Positions 1 to 11,130 of a DNA stretch of 64,000 nucleotides are shown here, piece by piece. The stretch covers positions 8,706,501 to 8,770,500 of the forward strand of contig JAZHRO010000012.1 in assembly GCA_037157565.1 (NCBI GenBank), given 5' to 3'. A model generated the notes under the pieces. It did no database searches. It was not told where the DNA came from and worked only from the letters and a program-made list of their open reading frames with translations. This DNA comes from Thalassia testudinum. Lineage: Eukaryota; Streptophyta; Magnoliopsida; Alismatales; Hydrocharitaceae. Within the stretch, counting starts at the first letter, position 1. Each line of letters opens with the position of its first letter. The position numbers and the translations under genes are program-made.

Positions 1-2133
1 CTCTCTTTTACAAAAACGCACTACAAACTGAACCAAGGCTAAAATATATTACAAGCACGAGTGCTTTAATCACGGAGTCCAACAAACCTTAGGATAGTTC
101 CTGTAGGCCTTAAAAACCTTCGCAGCGGACTGAGGCTAGAGCTGGTCAGGTCCGGATCTTGGTTGGTACTTGAGTACCTCTAGGCCTACTATCGGCATTC
201 TATCCTAATCAAAAAGAAAAAAAGCACTCATCATAGTTTTTGAACATCAAGGAACTCATGGTCCAGAATCGAAGTTAAAACCTTAAAATTTTGCTAAGGA
301 ACTAGCAAAAGCTGGGCATGGGGGTATGATGGGAATCCCATCATGAGCCCTAACTAGCTCATTTTAACCCATAAAAGTGAATAAAAGCTCCTACATAACC
401 AATTGGAGGTCCTAATTCACTAATAACCTTTCTGAGAGAAAAGCAAGAAACAAGGGGTAAAACTGTAATTTTACCATTGCAGTGCAACCAAAGGTTTTCT
501 TAAGGGCTAAACACAGGTCAAATGGCCTTAACAAGATAAAAAGTGGATTAGTTCAAACAGAAAAGGGTTCGTGTGAATTCTGGGAATTAAATGACTTCTT
601 GTAACCCTAAAATAAATCTGCTTGATTATAAAAAGTTCTGGTCAGGATAAAATTCACCTAAACCCTCTAAAAAATATATATAAATATTTTTTAGGGCTTA
701 GAACCTTCAATTTGACCATTAGAACCTATTTTGACCTAAAATGGGGTCTTAGACAAATATTTGCCCTAAATTATATTTTTACGTAAATTGCCCAATCAAA
801 CGTGGTCAAACCCAAAATCCAACCTCACCATTGGATTTCTTAGGTCTAAATTAGGTTTATACCAAAATTTGGACCTAAGGGGAACTCATCTTCACCCACT
901 TTGCAAATAGGTCAAATCCAATTACATTTCTACCCCTAAATTTCAAAAACCCTTACATTTGAGCCCCTATCTTCTTCTTTGTTCTTTGCAATTAGGTCCC
1001 TTCGCCATTATAGCGGAGGGAATCCTACTCTGGCGAGATTGCAAGGGCGATTTCTCCCTGATCTCTCAGAGAATCTCCTTCAAAATTGAAAGGGAGATTC
1101 TCTGAGAAATCTCTTCTAATGTGAACCTAATTTGAGGCCCTACTGGTACCCAATCTCTCTTGCGAACGCATGAGAGATTTGGGTCTCTTTCGAGCTAACA
1201 TTGCCGAACAAATTCATCCTCAAAAGCCTATTTAAGCAAACCCTGATCCATCTGCATCTCCTCAACTTGGAATTGGGTTGGTCCACCCTCAATTCGTCTC
1301 TCCTCGCCGGCCACAACATCTCCGCAGGCTTCGGCGGTTCCATCCTCTCTCTCTCGTCACCCAACCACAATAGCAGTGGTTGGGTTGCCTTCCTCTCATT
1401 CATCCACGTCAGCCGTACCAGTCTTGATGCCACCACTACCCTCATCTTCGCCTCCACCTCATCTACGGAGATCTTCATCTCCGACTTCGGTCGTACCTGC
1501 CTAGGTTCCTCTCCTGTATCCTTCCTCCTTAAGTTAGGTCAGTTAACTTCTCTCTCCCTCCTACTCCTGTTCCCCCTCTTTATTTCTCGAAAATACCCCT
1601 CGATGCCACCGATCACCCTCACCTTCTCCACCTTCAGCCAAACATTCGGTGAGGCATCCCCGTTGCTTCGCACCTCCACCCGCCTCGCCAACCACCCTAC
1701 GACCTCTACAACACTCCACTGATCATCTCCTACTACTCCAATCATTTCACCACTCACCCAAAAGTGCCCCCGAACACACCCACTCCCACGGCCACAGAGA
1801 ACCCTAGGCATGCCACCACAGCTATTCCCGCACCACACCGACCACTGCCACCTATTCGTCGTGCCTTGGCGAAGCTCTCTGAGCGTTTTAACGAGGCCGT
1901 GAGGTCGTTTTGGTGTTTTCAGGTGTTGACGTTGCTCCGCCATTAGAGCAAAGCTTGGAGCAAGCTCACGAGCTGCTCCCAACTTCACTAGCCCCAAGTT
2001 GCCATCCTAGGACGTGTGGAACATCTTCGCGCATGAATCTAGGCTGGCAATTGAAGCCACAAGCCCATGTAGCTTCGCAAATCAAAGCTAGACACCTGCT
2101 ACTGCAGTGCGCGCAAGGGGGGTTGGACATTTA

Positions 2134-2176
2134 GTCCCACCTCGGAAGTGGGCAAGCAGGCATATGCACATAAATT
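2134..2176 (+). promoter_or_regulatory. snRNA-type USE + TATA module in LTR I
   Basis: GTCCCACCTCG at 2134-2144 resembles the plant snRNA upstream sequence element RTCCCACATCG. After exactly 24 bp comes CATAAATT (2169-2176). GCCTC, the start of a conserved block, begins 30 bp after the start of the TATA-like box, at 2199. The 24-bp spacing fits the U6/U3 (Pol III) class. Confidence 0.5.
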
Positions 2177-2193
2177 GATTTTGTGCATAGGCC

Positions 2194-2437
2194 TTATCGC
2201 CTCCAACTCATAGGGTGAGGTCTCTCTCTCCCTTCTCACAGCCTCGTCTGCGGCACTGCCCACGCAGATCTAGCCACGACCCGTTTACCTGAACTGACTC
2301 ACTCCTCACTCACCACCCACACTGGTGAGCTTAGACCCGGGTCTCCATTAGGTTCGATTACCTGACCCGAATGTGGCTTTGGGAGAGCGAACCAAAATAG
2401 AGAAGAGAGGAACACTACGTAGGGGAAGGGGGGTTTT
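2194..2437 (+). ncRNA. Predicted Pol III-type transcript in LTR I
   Basis: Inferred only from position. It would start about 25 nt after the TATA-like box and end at the TTTT run 2434-2437. It opens with GCCTC...GGGTGAGGTC, whose GCCTC and GAGGT can pair, and contains a GGTTCGATTAC stretch one base off a B-box and the motif GCTTTGGGAGAGC. No known RNA family recognised. Confidence 0.25.
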
Positions 2438-2458
2438 GCTGAGGAAAGCTTGGCTCCA

Positions 2459-2840
2459 CACTTAGCCAAATCCAAGGAAGGAAAAAGAAGAAGGAAGGAG
2501 AAGGGTTAGGCGAAGAAGAAGAAAGGAGAAGAAGCTAAGGCAGAAGTTAGAAGAGAAGGAAAGAGCTGAAGAAGAAAAGAGCCATAGAGAAGCTAAGGCA
2601 AAGAAGAAGAAGAAGAAAGGAAGAAGAAGGAAAATGCCAAGGAAGAGATTGAAGGTAAAGGACAACCAAAGCTGAAGAAGAGAAAAACCAAAATTAGAAG
2701 AAGAAGGGGGGAGACGCCAGAGAACAGAGAAGAAAGAAGATAAAGAGAAAGAGAAAGAAGAATAACAGAAGAAAGAACTAAGAGAAACAGGCACTGTAGC
2801 ACTTCATTTTTAGGACGTCTGATTTTGTAATCAGACATCC
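2459..2840 (+). repeat. GAA-rich homopurine tract and hairpin in LTR I
   Basis: 2459-2795 is almost only A and G on this strand (gaagaag, aaggaag). It is followed by an inverted repeat at 2813-2840 with arms GGACGTCTGATT and AATCAGACATCC, one mismatch. The same order (tract, then CGTCTGAT hairpin) recurs in E, D and A. The long Ser/Leu/Phe-rich reading frame on the minus strand here is only the complement of the tract. Confidence 0.8.
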
Positions 2841-3106
2841 AATTCTTCATAAGTCCTCAATTATATTTTTAGCTACATTTATTCTTATTATTCATATACT
2901 TATGCTTTATATTTTTCATTAGATTTTTGATTAATATTATGTGTTCAAATTGCATTCATTGAGGTTAGTGCATGAATTCTATTTGCTCCTTGTGTTCGAC
3001 CTCGGACTTTAACATTTGAGTAATAAATTATATTTGTTTTGAATGCTTTTCGACTGTATTACAATGCGACCTTTTTAAAACTCAATCGAGCTCTCTTAAC
3101 AGTATG

Positions 3107-4755
3107 CCATAGGGATCACGCTCAAGAACAAATTATTAGTGATATTGAACAAAGTGTGAAAATTTGGTCTTAATTAAGGGTCGGCTTTGTCCTTAATGCC
3201 TTTGTATCTTAACTTGAACCTAAGAAAGTTGATGAGGCTTTAAAGGATGGGTCTTGGGTTGTAGCTATGTAGGAGAAGCTACCCCAATTTACAAGTAACA
3301 ATGTATGGGACTTGGTACCCACTCCTAAGGGTAATTCCATCATTGGAACCAAGTGGGTGTTCCAAAATAAATTGGATGAAGCTGGTGTAGTAATTAGGAA
3401 CAAGGCTAGACTCGTAGCTCAAGGCTACAATCAGTAGGAGGAAATTGATTTTGATGAGATGTTTGCTTCTGTTGCTAGCTTGGAGTCCACTCGAATGTTA
3501 CTTGCTTTTGCAAGTGCAAAGGGCTTCAAGTTATATGAAATGGATGTCAACAGCATGTTCCTTAAAGGATATATCAAGGAAGAGGTTTATGTCTATCTCC
3601 TAGGTTTGAGGACCCAACACCCCTGGAGTATGTATACCAGCTCAACAAGACATTATATACTTAAACAAGCTCCTAGGGCCTAGTATAATCGACTCAGGTC
3701 CTTCCTTCTTCGGCATGGGTATCGGACTTCGGTTGTTGAGTACACTCTATTTGTAAAGGAAGAAGGTAATGACATCCTATTGGTCCATATATATGTTGAC
3801 GATATCATATTTGGATCAACAAAAGAGTTCTTGTGTTAGAGTTTTAGTGAGATTATAAAGACTGAGTGCAAAATGTGTATGCTAGGTGAACTCAAATTTT
3901 TCCTAGGTCTCCAAATCCAACAATTGGACATAGGAATTTACGTTAGTCAAACCAAGTATGCTCTTGAACTTCTCAAGAAGTTTGACTTTGAAAATGTAAA
4001 AGGAAAAGAGTCCAATTGCTCCATCTACTTCTCTTGGTGAAGACTTGTCTGGTAAGAAAGTAGATGAAAAGAAATACCGGGGTATGATATATTCATTGTT
4101 ATATTTTACAGCCTCTAGGCCTAACATTCTTTTTGCCACATGTTTATGTGTGAGATTTCAATCCGAACCTAGGGAATCTCACTTAAATGCAATAAAAAGA
4201 ATATTTAGATATCTTAATTGCATAAGAGAACTTGGTTTCTTCTATCCTAAAGCACAAACTTTAGATCTTCCATTTTATAGTGATGTAGATTATGTTGGGA
4301 GTCAGACAGACTGAAAGAGCACTAGAGACACTAGTCATTTCATTGGAGAATCTCCTTTATCATGGTTCTCTAAGAAATAGGCATGTGTTTCACTTTCTAT
4401 GATCGAAGCGGAATATCTTGCTACTTCACTTGCTTCTCTCAGGTCATTTGGATGAGACACACCTTGTCTGATTTTGGATTGAATTTTGCTCATTCAAAAA
4501 TTCTATGTGACAATACTAGTGCGAACAATCTATGTAAAAATTTGGTACATCATTCACTTACCAAGCACATATGTTGAACATCATTTTCTTAGAGATAATG
4601 TGCTTAAAGGTGTCATTCACTTAGAATTCATAGATACTTAAAATCAATTGGTAGACATTTCCATAAAACCTCTTGTAGGAGAAAGATTCTACTTTATAAG
4701 AAGAAAATTGGGGCTTTGTACTTTAAAAGGAATTCAAAATTAATTATTTGATTAT
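3107..4755 (+). pseudogene. Ty1/copia SIRE/Maximus-type pol: RT and RNase H, decayed
   Basis: This is the C-terminal half of a copia polyprotein, the reverse transcriptase and RNase H that copy element RNA into DNA. Visible blocks are the RT start (NNVWDLVPTPKG, GTKWVFQNK), ARLVAQGYNQ, FASVASLEST, MDVNSMFLKG, and the catalytic YVDD at 3792-3803 followed by IIFGS. Next come LGELKFFLGLQI, the RNase H entry KKYRGMIYSLLYFTASRPNI and, later, CDNTSANNL. The wording matches the SIRE/Maximus lineage. Several stops (for example at 3436 and 3680) and frame changes show it is dead. Gag, protease and integrase are not in the window, because the start is cut by the insertion of copy I. The env-like ORF further on belongs to the same element. 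Confidence 0.9.
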
Positions 4756-5560
4756 TTTACAACTTGTTTGTAATTATAAAAAATTCTAAGAGTTTAATTA
4801 TAATTTACCCAATATTAACTCTAAGCGTTATACTACAGTATTTCCACTTCATTAGAAATTTCAGGTTGTTATTTACATTGTGTGTACTTAACTTTGGTGT
4901 ATGATTGAATTTTTCAAGCAACACCTAAGTTTTAAATATTCTTCTCTCAACCACTTAAGTGGTCATGTGTAAAGCACATGACCCATCCCATATAAAAGTT
5001 GGTCTTGTGAAAAAATTATCTTATTTCCAATCCCTTTATCCACTTCAAATCCCTATCCCCCTTCTCCTCTCCAAAGGCCCTCCAAGGAGATCTCTTCCTA
5101 CAATCACTCTCCTAAGGTGATTTCTTCTTCTCTTTAGGTTCTATTCATGTTTTTCCTTCTTAAGGTCGTGAGTTTTTCTTGTTTTTCCTCTTCCACGACC
5201 TATGCTGTTATAGATCTTTTTTTTTTTCAACTGGTAACAACTAGTATCGGTACCCATCATTGGTACCAATACTTGTTGGCTGTAGCATACACAGCTAATG
5301 GTAGTAGGTACTAGTACTGACAATGAGTACCGGTACTCACTTATTCATTGGTTGGATTTATATACCAACCAATACCGGTACACATGACCACTATTGGTAC
5401 AATACATGCATTGTGTGGCCAAATACAGTTAGGTGAGGTTGAGTTAAGTGCAACATGCAATGCGTGGCCAAATATGAATGTAGGAATAGAAGGACATACC
5501 TTTCCTCTAGCAATCTATCATGCAAATATGCATGCAATGCAAGGAATAAAAATCTAGAGG
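4756..5560 (+). other. SIRE spacer between pol and env-like ORF, first part
   Basis: There is no coding potential beyond short chance frames. About 5230-5420 holds a cluster of GGTACC/AGTACCGGTACT-type palindromes like those in the SIRE LTR at 20.8-21.2 kb. The stretch 5345-5410 (attggttg, tataccaac, aataccggtacacatgacc) resembles 10669-10725 on the far side of the next block, which supports both flanks belonging to one spacer. Confidence 0.5.
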
Positions 5561-8292
5561 CTGATCATTCACACCTATATGCTCGATCTAATGACATGTA
5601 ACTTTTAGAGGCAACTCGTGATCGCTTTTTTTTAAAAAAATTTAACAGTATGCACAAACAAAATAAAACCAGAAAATCACAAAAACTGCAAAAGAAAACA
5701 AAAAGTAATCGTCCTAGTGTCTAAAGAAATGAGAACATTAACTCAAAAAATTTTGCCCTCCACAACGGGCCTAAAATAAAGTGGGGAACAAACCCCACAA
5801 ATGTATCCCTAGAATAAGGGTTTTCAAATCAACTAAAAAAGAATAAAAAAAGTTTAAACTAATTTTAAGCTAATCTAACATGCTATCTATTTTATTTATT
5901 CACAGTAGCTTTGGAGGAAATAAATAATCCTCACATCCTTCTCCTCCAAGTAATGGAATCAAGGCCTACCGCACTCCGATGATAACTCCTCAGGGTCGCA
6001 ATAAGGTCCACCCGATGATAAGGTCAGTGCTTGTTCCTTCTCCACGTGATATACCTCGCATCAAAATACAAATACATATCAATGATAAAATAACCTCAAA
6101 AATAAATCAATGTAAACAAAAAATTTTCTTGTGAGCTTACTAGGTTGTGCTATTTGATCAGGAGATTTTCATTTTAATATGATATAAATAAAAATAATAT
6201 ATGGTTGTATTTTGCGTAGTGAACACTCTTCAATGAAAAGCTCTATAAAATCTAATCATGTAAGTTAGATTAGCTTCACAAGAACAAAGAAATCAATAAA
6301 CTCTCAAAAATCTACCGTACATATTCAGAAACGTAGGTAATTTGACATATAAATATTTAATTAAATACATCAAAAGACATGATAATTGTGAGATAGAAAT
6401 AGAGATGAAAAGCCACGAGAGAGTAACCAGAGAGAGAGAGAAAACATAAAATAATAACAAAAAAAAACGTGAATAGTCTCGTAATCAAACAAAACCACAA
6501 AACGACTAATTGCACAAAAATAGGGGAAACCTTTGTGGGTGCGCGGTCAGGCGAGGAGAGGGTGGTTGGCGGCCTGGTTGTCGGTGGGGGTAGTCCGGAG
6601 CGCGAGCTTTGCGTTAGTGGTGACGGGGCGGACGATGGTGCTCGGAGGCGGTCCGCTGGAGCAGAGGATGGCGACGGCGGTGGGTTCACGTGGAAGGAGG
6701 AAGAGCTGTCGGCTGGCGACGTGGACGTCGGGGAAGGCGCGGTGGTGTGTGGGCGTCGTCTTGGTGGTGTCAACGATGAGAATGGTGGCCGGTGATTGCC
6801 TCACGGAGTGGGTCCAGGCAGGTGGCTTTGCGTTCAAGAGGAGTTACAGATGTCGAAGGCGAAGAAGAAGAGGAAAAGAAAAGAAGGGAAAGGATATATA
6901 GGTCGTGGTGGAGTTCGCAGTGGTGGTTGCAAGCGTGGTTGGTGGTGCGGCACTTCACGGTGGCGGCGCGTGATGTCACCATGCATGCCTGCGGTGTGTG
7001 AACTGCGTGCCGCGGTAGAGTTGCGTGGTCGAGGCTTGCGGCGATGAAGTTCGCGGTGGCAGGTGGGGTGGTTGTTATGGTTTCACGGTGAGGAAGGTCG
7101 AACGGGCGTGGATGAGAGAGGGACTGAGGAGTCGGAATCGAGATAGCGTGGGGTCGGTCCCCGTCTCTCATGCGATGGGTGTGCATGGGTTTTGTACGTA
7201 GGTGGAGGGAAGGCATTACGCGAGTGAATGAGCCGTGAGGGTAGGGAATAAATGGTTTTCGTGGATTTCAAATGAGTGAAGGACGTTACGTACGTGCATG
7301 CCGCTGTTACGTGACCATTTAAATCGATGGTGCTGGACGTGGCTTTTAAAATGTGTGGATGCAAGTAATGTAGGATGCCATGGAACGCATTGGATGAAAA
7401 CTTGATGGTGAGGCATGACGTGGATGTTCCCTCCATGAATTGTTTAATAGAAAAAATTTGGAATTAAAAGGCAATGAATAGGGGAAATTGGGAATGGTGA
7501 AATGTAGGGATAAGCATTGGGTCATATTTTTACGAGTTAAGGGTCGACTCGATTCGAGCTTATTTAATAAATGAGTTAAAAATGTAGCCTAAGGTTAGAT
7601 CTAAAATAAATTTTCTTTGCTCAAGTTAGACCCGATCTAAAAAATAATGGGTTCGGACTGTGTTAGGTCAGTTCATTTATTCATAATCTAATTGTTTATT
7701 TCACTTATGCATGTAAAATAATATATAAGTGAAGTTTCGCATAAATAATTATTTTAAAAGTATAGAAAATAATATAATTTTGTATAAATAAGAAAAAATG
7801 ACTTGTAAAGGATAATTATCTTATTTAGTTATGTAAATGATATGGTTATTATATTTGACTTTTATGTGTATTAAAAGATCTTTAAGTTCTCATAGTACAC
7901 GTCCAACCAAAATGATCTAACCACTTGTATTATAAATATTTGACTTGAATATTCAACATATATAGCATATGACAAGCCAACTAAATATAATCAACTAGGG
8001 AAAATTACAATAAAAAATAAAAGTACTCATATGTATGTTCATACTTAGTTCAAATTTGGATGTTCACACTTAATTTCTCTATGGTAAGAAGTTAATGGTT
8101 CATATCTAGTTCGAATGAGATTGTAGCATTGTATTGCACAACTTACCGTTGTAAGGAGCATGGGGTTAAGGTTTTGTTGGTTAAATAATAACAAGATCAA
8201 TCAATGTTTATTTAGTGTTTAATTTATGATGCATATATGATGTATATTTTGATAAATAGTATGAATATATATACATATATGATATATATTAA

Positions 8293-10030
8293 TGTTGAAA
8301 CGAAAAATCTACGCAAGTGAATTTGAGTTCTAAAAATTCGTCGTAGTGAAATTTGCGAGGAAAAATCGTCAACAGATAAATTTTACTGAAACTTAAAAGG
8401 AATTCCGGGTCGAACGTAGGGAGGCGGACGTTTGATTAAAAGTCGCATTTGTTTTATTGTCATGAAGTAGATTAGCTAGTCGAATTGAATCTAAACTAGC
8501 TATCTACTTAAAGAATAATGAATAGAAGAGAGAGGGAGAATATTACAAATAAAAATAAAATAGACATAGAATGAACAAGAATTTCATAACCATAATATCA
8601 TGTCTATTACAACTAACCACTACAGTAGAAAGTAGGAAATTTACATTAGAAAGCAGTAAATCTACTCTATAAAGCGATAAAGATAAGGTGGAGAGAAGCT
8701 ATCCTCCTCGACGGTTGCTTAGAGGATGAGCTGTGTTGACAGAGTGCCTGGACGAAGGTGGTGAGATGCGGGATGAAGGAGAACGATGACAGACGACAGA
8801 GAACGGGACAGGGTGACGTCGCAGCAGGATCCGCTTCCCGAATGGTGGTGAGAGGATCACTGTAGAATGCTCCACAAACGGGATGAGGTGGAAAAATTAT
8901 ATTTTTAACTCTAGAGGAGCATCCTAGGTTTGGGACAAGCTTTTAGAGCTTTGGAGGGGGTGAGAGAAGAAAGGAAGGGATGAAGAAAGTATGGGGGTCG
9001 TAGGGCCTTTTATAGGTGTAGATTGGAGGGGGCAATTAGGTCATTTCATTGTTAAACATTAAATGAATAGGTCGTCACTAAAGCCTAAACGTGGTTAAAA
9101 CTCAACGCGCGTGCCCGCTGCTTCCTCTTCTGCGCACAAATGCCTCACGCACGATTGCGTGATCTCAGTCGTTCGATCGCGAGATCGGACATCTTAAACG
9201 CACGCATCGTCGCTTCTTCAACGCCTTCGCCCACCTGCATGTGATGGCGCATTAGATCGCGCGTCATCGCGTGCGTGCGCGATCCTCACCTATCCCTCGT
9301 GCCATGTCGCTCGCATCTGCACCGCTCACACTTCATCCAATGGTCCAATTTTGCAAACACTTATGATTTGAGGCGTGCGGAATCGAACCTGCATTGTTGG
9401 GTTCTTTGTAGCACCCTTCACCAGCGTGCTACACATGCATTTGAGGCGTGGTTACGAATTCTTCCTCCAGCGCTCTCCACTATTGGATGGCGATCTAACG
9501 GTGGAGATTTATCTTACCTTTGTGAAGAAGAAGGGCTGCGGTGATGTGGGCAGCTGGGATGGTGCCACGTGGCACCATCCTAGCCGTCCATCTTCTTTGA
9601 GTTGCAGATGGTGCCACAAATGTCGAATTGGACTGATTTTCACGTCGTTGGGGTGCGATCGTCGATTCGAACCCATCTGTGCAGTCAGATTTGCTATCTA
9701 AAGCACGAATTTACACCATCTTGTGCCCTTGACCTCTGATCTTTCTCAGACTGCATCTAATGCTACGGAAGTCCGATTGGGGCAATCTTAGAGTTGTTAA
9801 ACTACGATCGTCACCCTGATCAGATCCATACAGTTGGATCTTTAATCTAAGGCCTCGATTAAATGTCTCCCTATCACCTGACCATAAAAGGGAGAAATTA
9901 ACCTAAAATTTATACAACCTAACCTAAACGCAAAATGATGCATGTTAAAAAATATTTATAATGTATGATGCCACTGTATGCTTAAGAACACGTAAAAATA
10001 GACGGTTTATGTGATATAAATGTGTTTACA
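8293..10030 (-). repeat. Probable minus-strand LTR within the 5.6-10.6 kb insert
   Basis: The plus-strand copy starts TGTTGAAACG and ends GTTTACA, giving TG...CA termini. Read on the minus strand, the end shows the 'ctccct-nn-gttcgacccgg' motif (about 8400-8430) found near the 3' end of the other gypsy LTRs here. There is a TATA-like box CCTATAAA on the minus strand at about 9008-9015. The flanks ATTAA and TTAAT do not match as a clean duplication, so the edges are tentative. The U3 part holds a CpG-rich stretch (9100-9290) and a 24-bp perfect palindrome (9557-9580). Confidence 0.45.
9557..9580. promoter_or_regulatory. 24-bp perfect palindrome centred on a G-box
   Basis: The half-site GGATGGTGCCAC is followed directly by its reverse complement, with CCACGTGG at the centre (the G-box core CACGTG that plant bZIP and bHLH factors bind). 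A further half-site, GATGGTGCCAC, lies at about 9606. It falls in the predicted U3 of the minus-strand LTR, upstream of its TATA-like box. Confidence 0.6.
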
Positions 10031-10640
10031 TTAATTAACGTAATTGGGTCAAAAGATTAGGCCTTAAGGAGACCCCATAAATGGGCCAATGGGCTAAGTT
10101 GGGTTGGGGCCACCTTAGCCCAAGGCTCAACCCATTTAATAAATGGATCATATTTATAACCCAAGCCCAACCCAAGTTAATTTCGAACTCGGGCTTAGGT
10201 CAGCCCAATTGAGCTAGGTCATTGATTAAAAAAAGAAGAGATAATGTACTTGGGTTTCCTTGGTAGGCATGGGTGTGGATTGGTATTAATGTAGGTGGTG
10301 AAATTTTTGTAGTAATGATGTTGGAGTTAATGGGACTTATGTGGGCAGGGAGGGGGGAACTAGTAATGTAAAACAATGTAGGGGAAAGTGGTGTAAAATA
10401 ATGTGAAGGAAAGAGGTTAAAATCTGTCGTATCCTCTACACAATCATCCTCCCAACCTCTCCTGCAAAATGAAAGCAACTATTATTTATGTAACGAATAT
10501 ATTTTGCAATGCAATATGGATAAAAACACATGAAATTTATGCAAGCCTAATTTAGATGTACTAATTAACTAATAGACTAATCTAATGCAAAGATGTACAT
10601 TTTGCGACAAAACTAACATAAATTAAGCATGGATGGTATC

Positions 10641-11130
10641 AATTTATGCATGCACATCACCCTCCAATTTATTGGTTGTATACCAACTAGTACTAGTACA
10701 CATAACCAGTACCAGTACCTATACTATTTCTCTATTGGTTTGCATTGCTATTATATTTGATTATGTCTTTTGTTTTGTTTGATGTGGTTAGATGGCACCT
10801 AAATTTAAGGCGAAGGCTAAGGCACCTCAAGATGCATTTCATAAGTTTTGCAATAATGAGGATGCTAAAGCAAGATTTGATTTTTATAAAGGACTAAAGC
10901 TTCACCATTGTAGGCCTGTTGAGTGGAAGGATTTTAGTCTACATCTTATTAGTTTCATTTATCGTCTTTCTAAACAGCATCTAATGCACTTCTTTGATGA
11001 GGCATTTTTTTCCGATGTTCCTAGAGTCTACCTCGACATCAATTGCCATTTCTTCACAAACCTCCAAGAATAAGAAAATCGAGGTCATTTTATTTTAAGT
11101 TCAAAATGTATTTGGGAAACAGGTAACTAT
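10641..11130 (+). pseudogene. SIRE env-like ORF, N-terminal part
   Basis: The ATG at 10792 opens a lysine-rich start (MAPKFKAKAKAPQDAFHKF), then DAKARFDFYKGL and FFDEAFFSDVPRVYLDINCHFF, in the style of the env-like / 'putative plant transposon protein' ORF that follows pol in SIRE-type copia elements. A stop occurs at 11071-11073, but the same frame continues after it to the insertion point at 11130. Bases before the ATG (10669-10730) hold more GTACYAGTAC motifs. The role of these proteins is not established. The ORF is interrupted by solo LTR Y and resumes at 18888. Confidence 0.65.

Larger units (their letters stand above)
1..3101 (+). mobile_element. 3' end of an Athila-like LTR retrotransposon (copy I)
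   Basis: Positions 1-326 match the last internal stretch of element D (about 61311-61628): both share the runs 'gaactgaaccaaggctaaaa' and 'accttaggatagtt' and end in 'ctagcaaaagct' with a G-rich polypurine tract just before the LTR (about 317-326, core TGGGGGT). The 3' LTR follows at 327. The 5' half lies left of the window. The five bases after the LTR, GTATG (3102-3106), should be one copy of its target-site duplication; the sequence then passes straight into SIRE-type copia pol. Family assignment rests on the link to D and H, which share Athila-type regions. Confidence 0.8.
327..3101 (+). repeat. 3' LTR of copy I, 2775 bp
   Basis: Starts TGATGGGAATCCCATCA, a 17-nt palindrome, and ends in ...CTTAACA, so it has TG...CA termini. 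It is collinear with LTRs E (50889-53594) and D (54356-57099, 61629-64000+) and, reversed, with A, B and C. Parts in order: AT-rich U3; a TATTTAA box at 1229-1235; a GC-rich stretch to about 2110; the USE/TATA module (2134-2176); a conserved block; a GAA-rich homopurine tract (2459-2795); a hairpin (2813-2840); and an AT-rich end with the 'tgttcgacctcgga' motif seen in the sister LTRs. Confidence 0.85.
5561..10640. other. Uncharacterised insert in the SIRE spacer (edges approximate)
   Basis: It separates two halves of the SIRE pol-env spacer. It mixes AT-rich sequence (5600-6500, 7690-8290, 10210-10640) with a GC-rich block at 6500-7440 that has overlapping short frames on both strands but no protein I recognise. 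Two stretches (7500-7690 and 10070-10210) are rich in ggctyaa/gggtcgggct-like runs common in plant repeats. A probable minus-strand LTR sits at 8293-10030. I could not find terminal repeats or a target-site duplication for the whole block; it may be several insertions. Confidence 0.4.

Noticed and set aside
2462..2850. Minus-strand Ser/Leu/Phe-rich reading frames
   Set aside because: They are the complement of the GAA-rich homopurine tract of an LTR; similar frames appear at 53092-53415 and 56445-56911 for the same reason.
6357..7436. Dense overlapping reading frames on both strands
   Set aside because: GC-rich noncoding repeat; compositions are Pro/Ser/Thr- or Arg/Gly-rich, with no conserved motif and no intron signals I could support.
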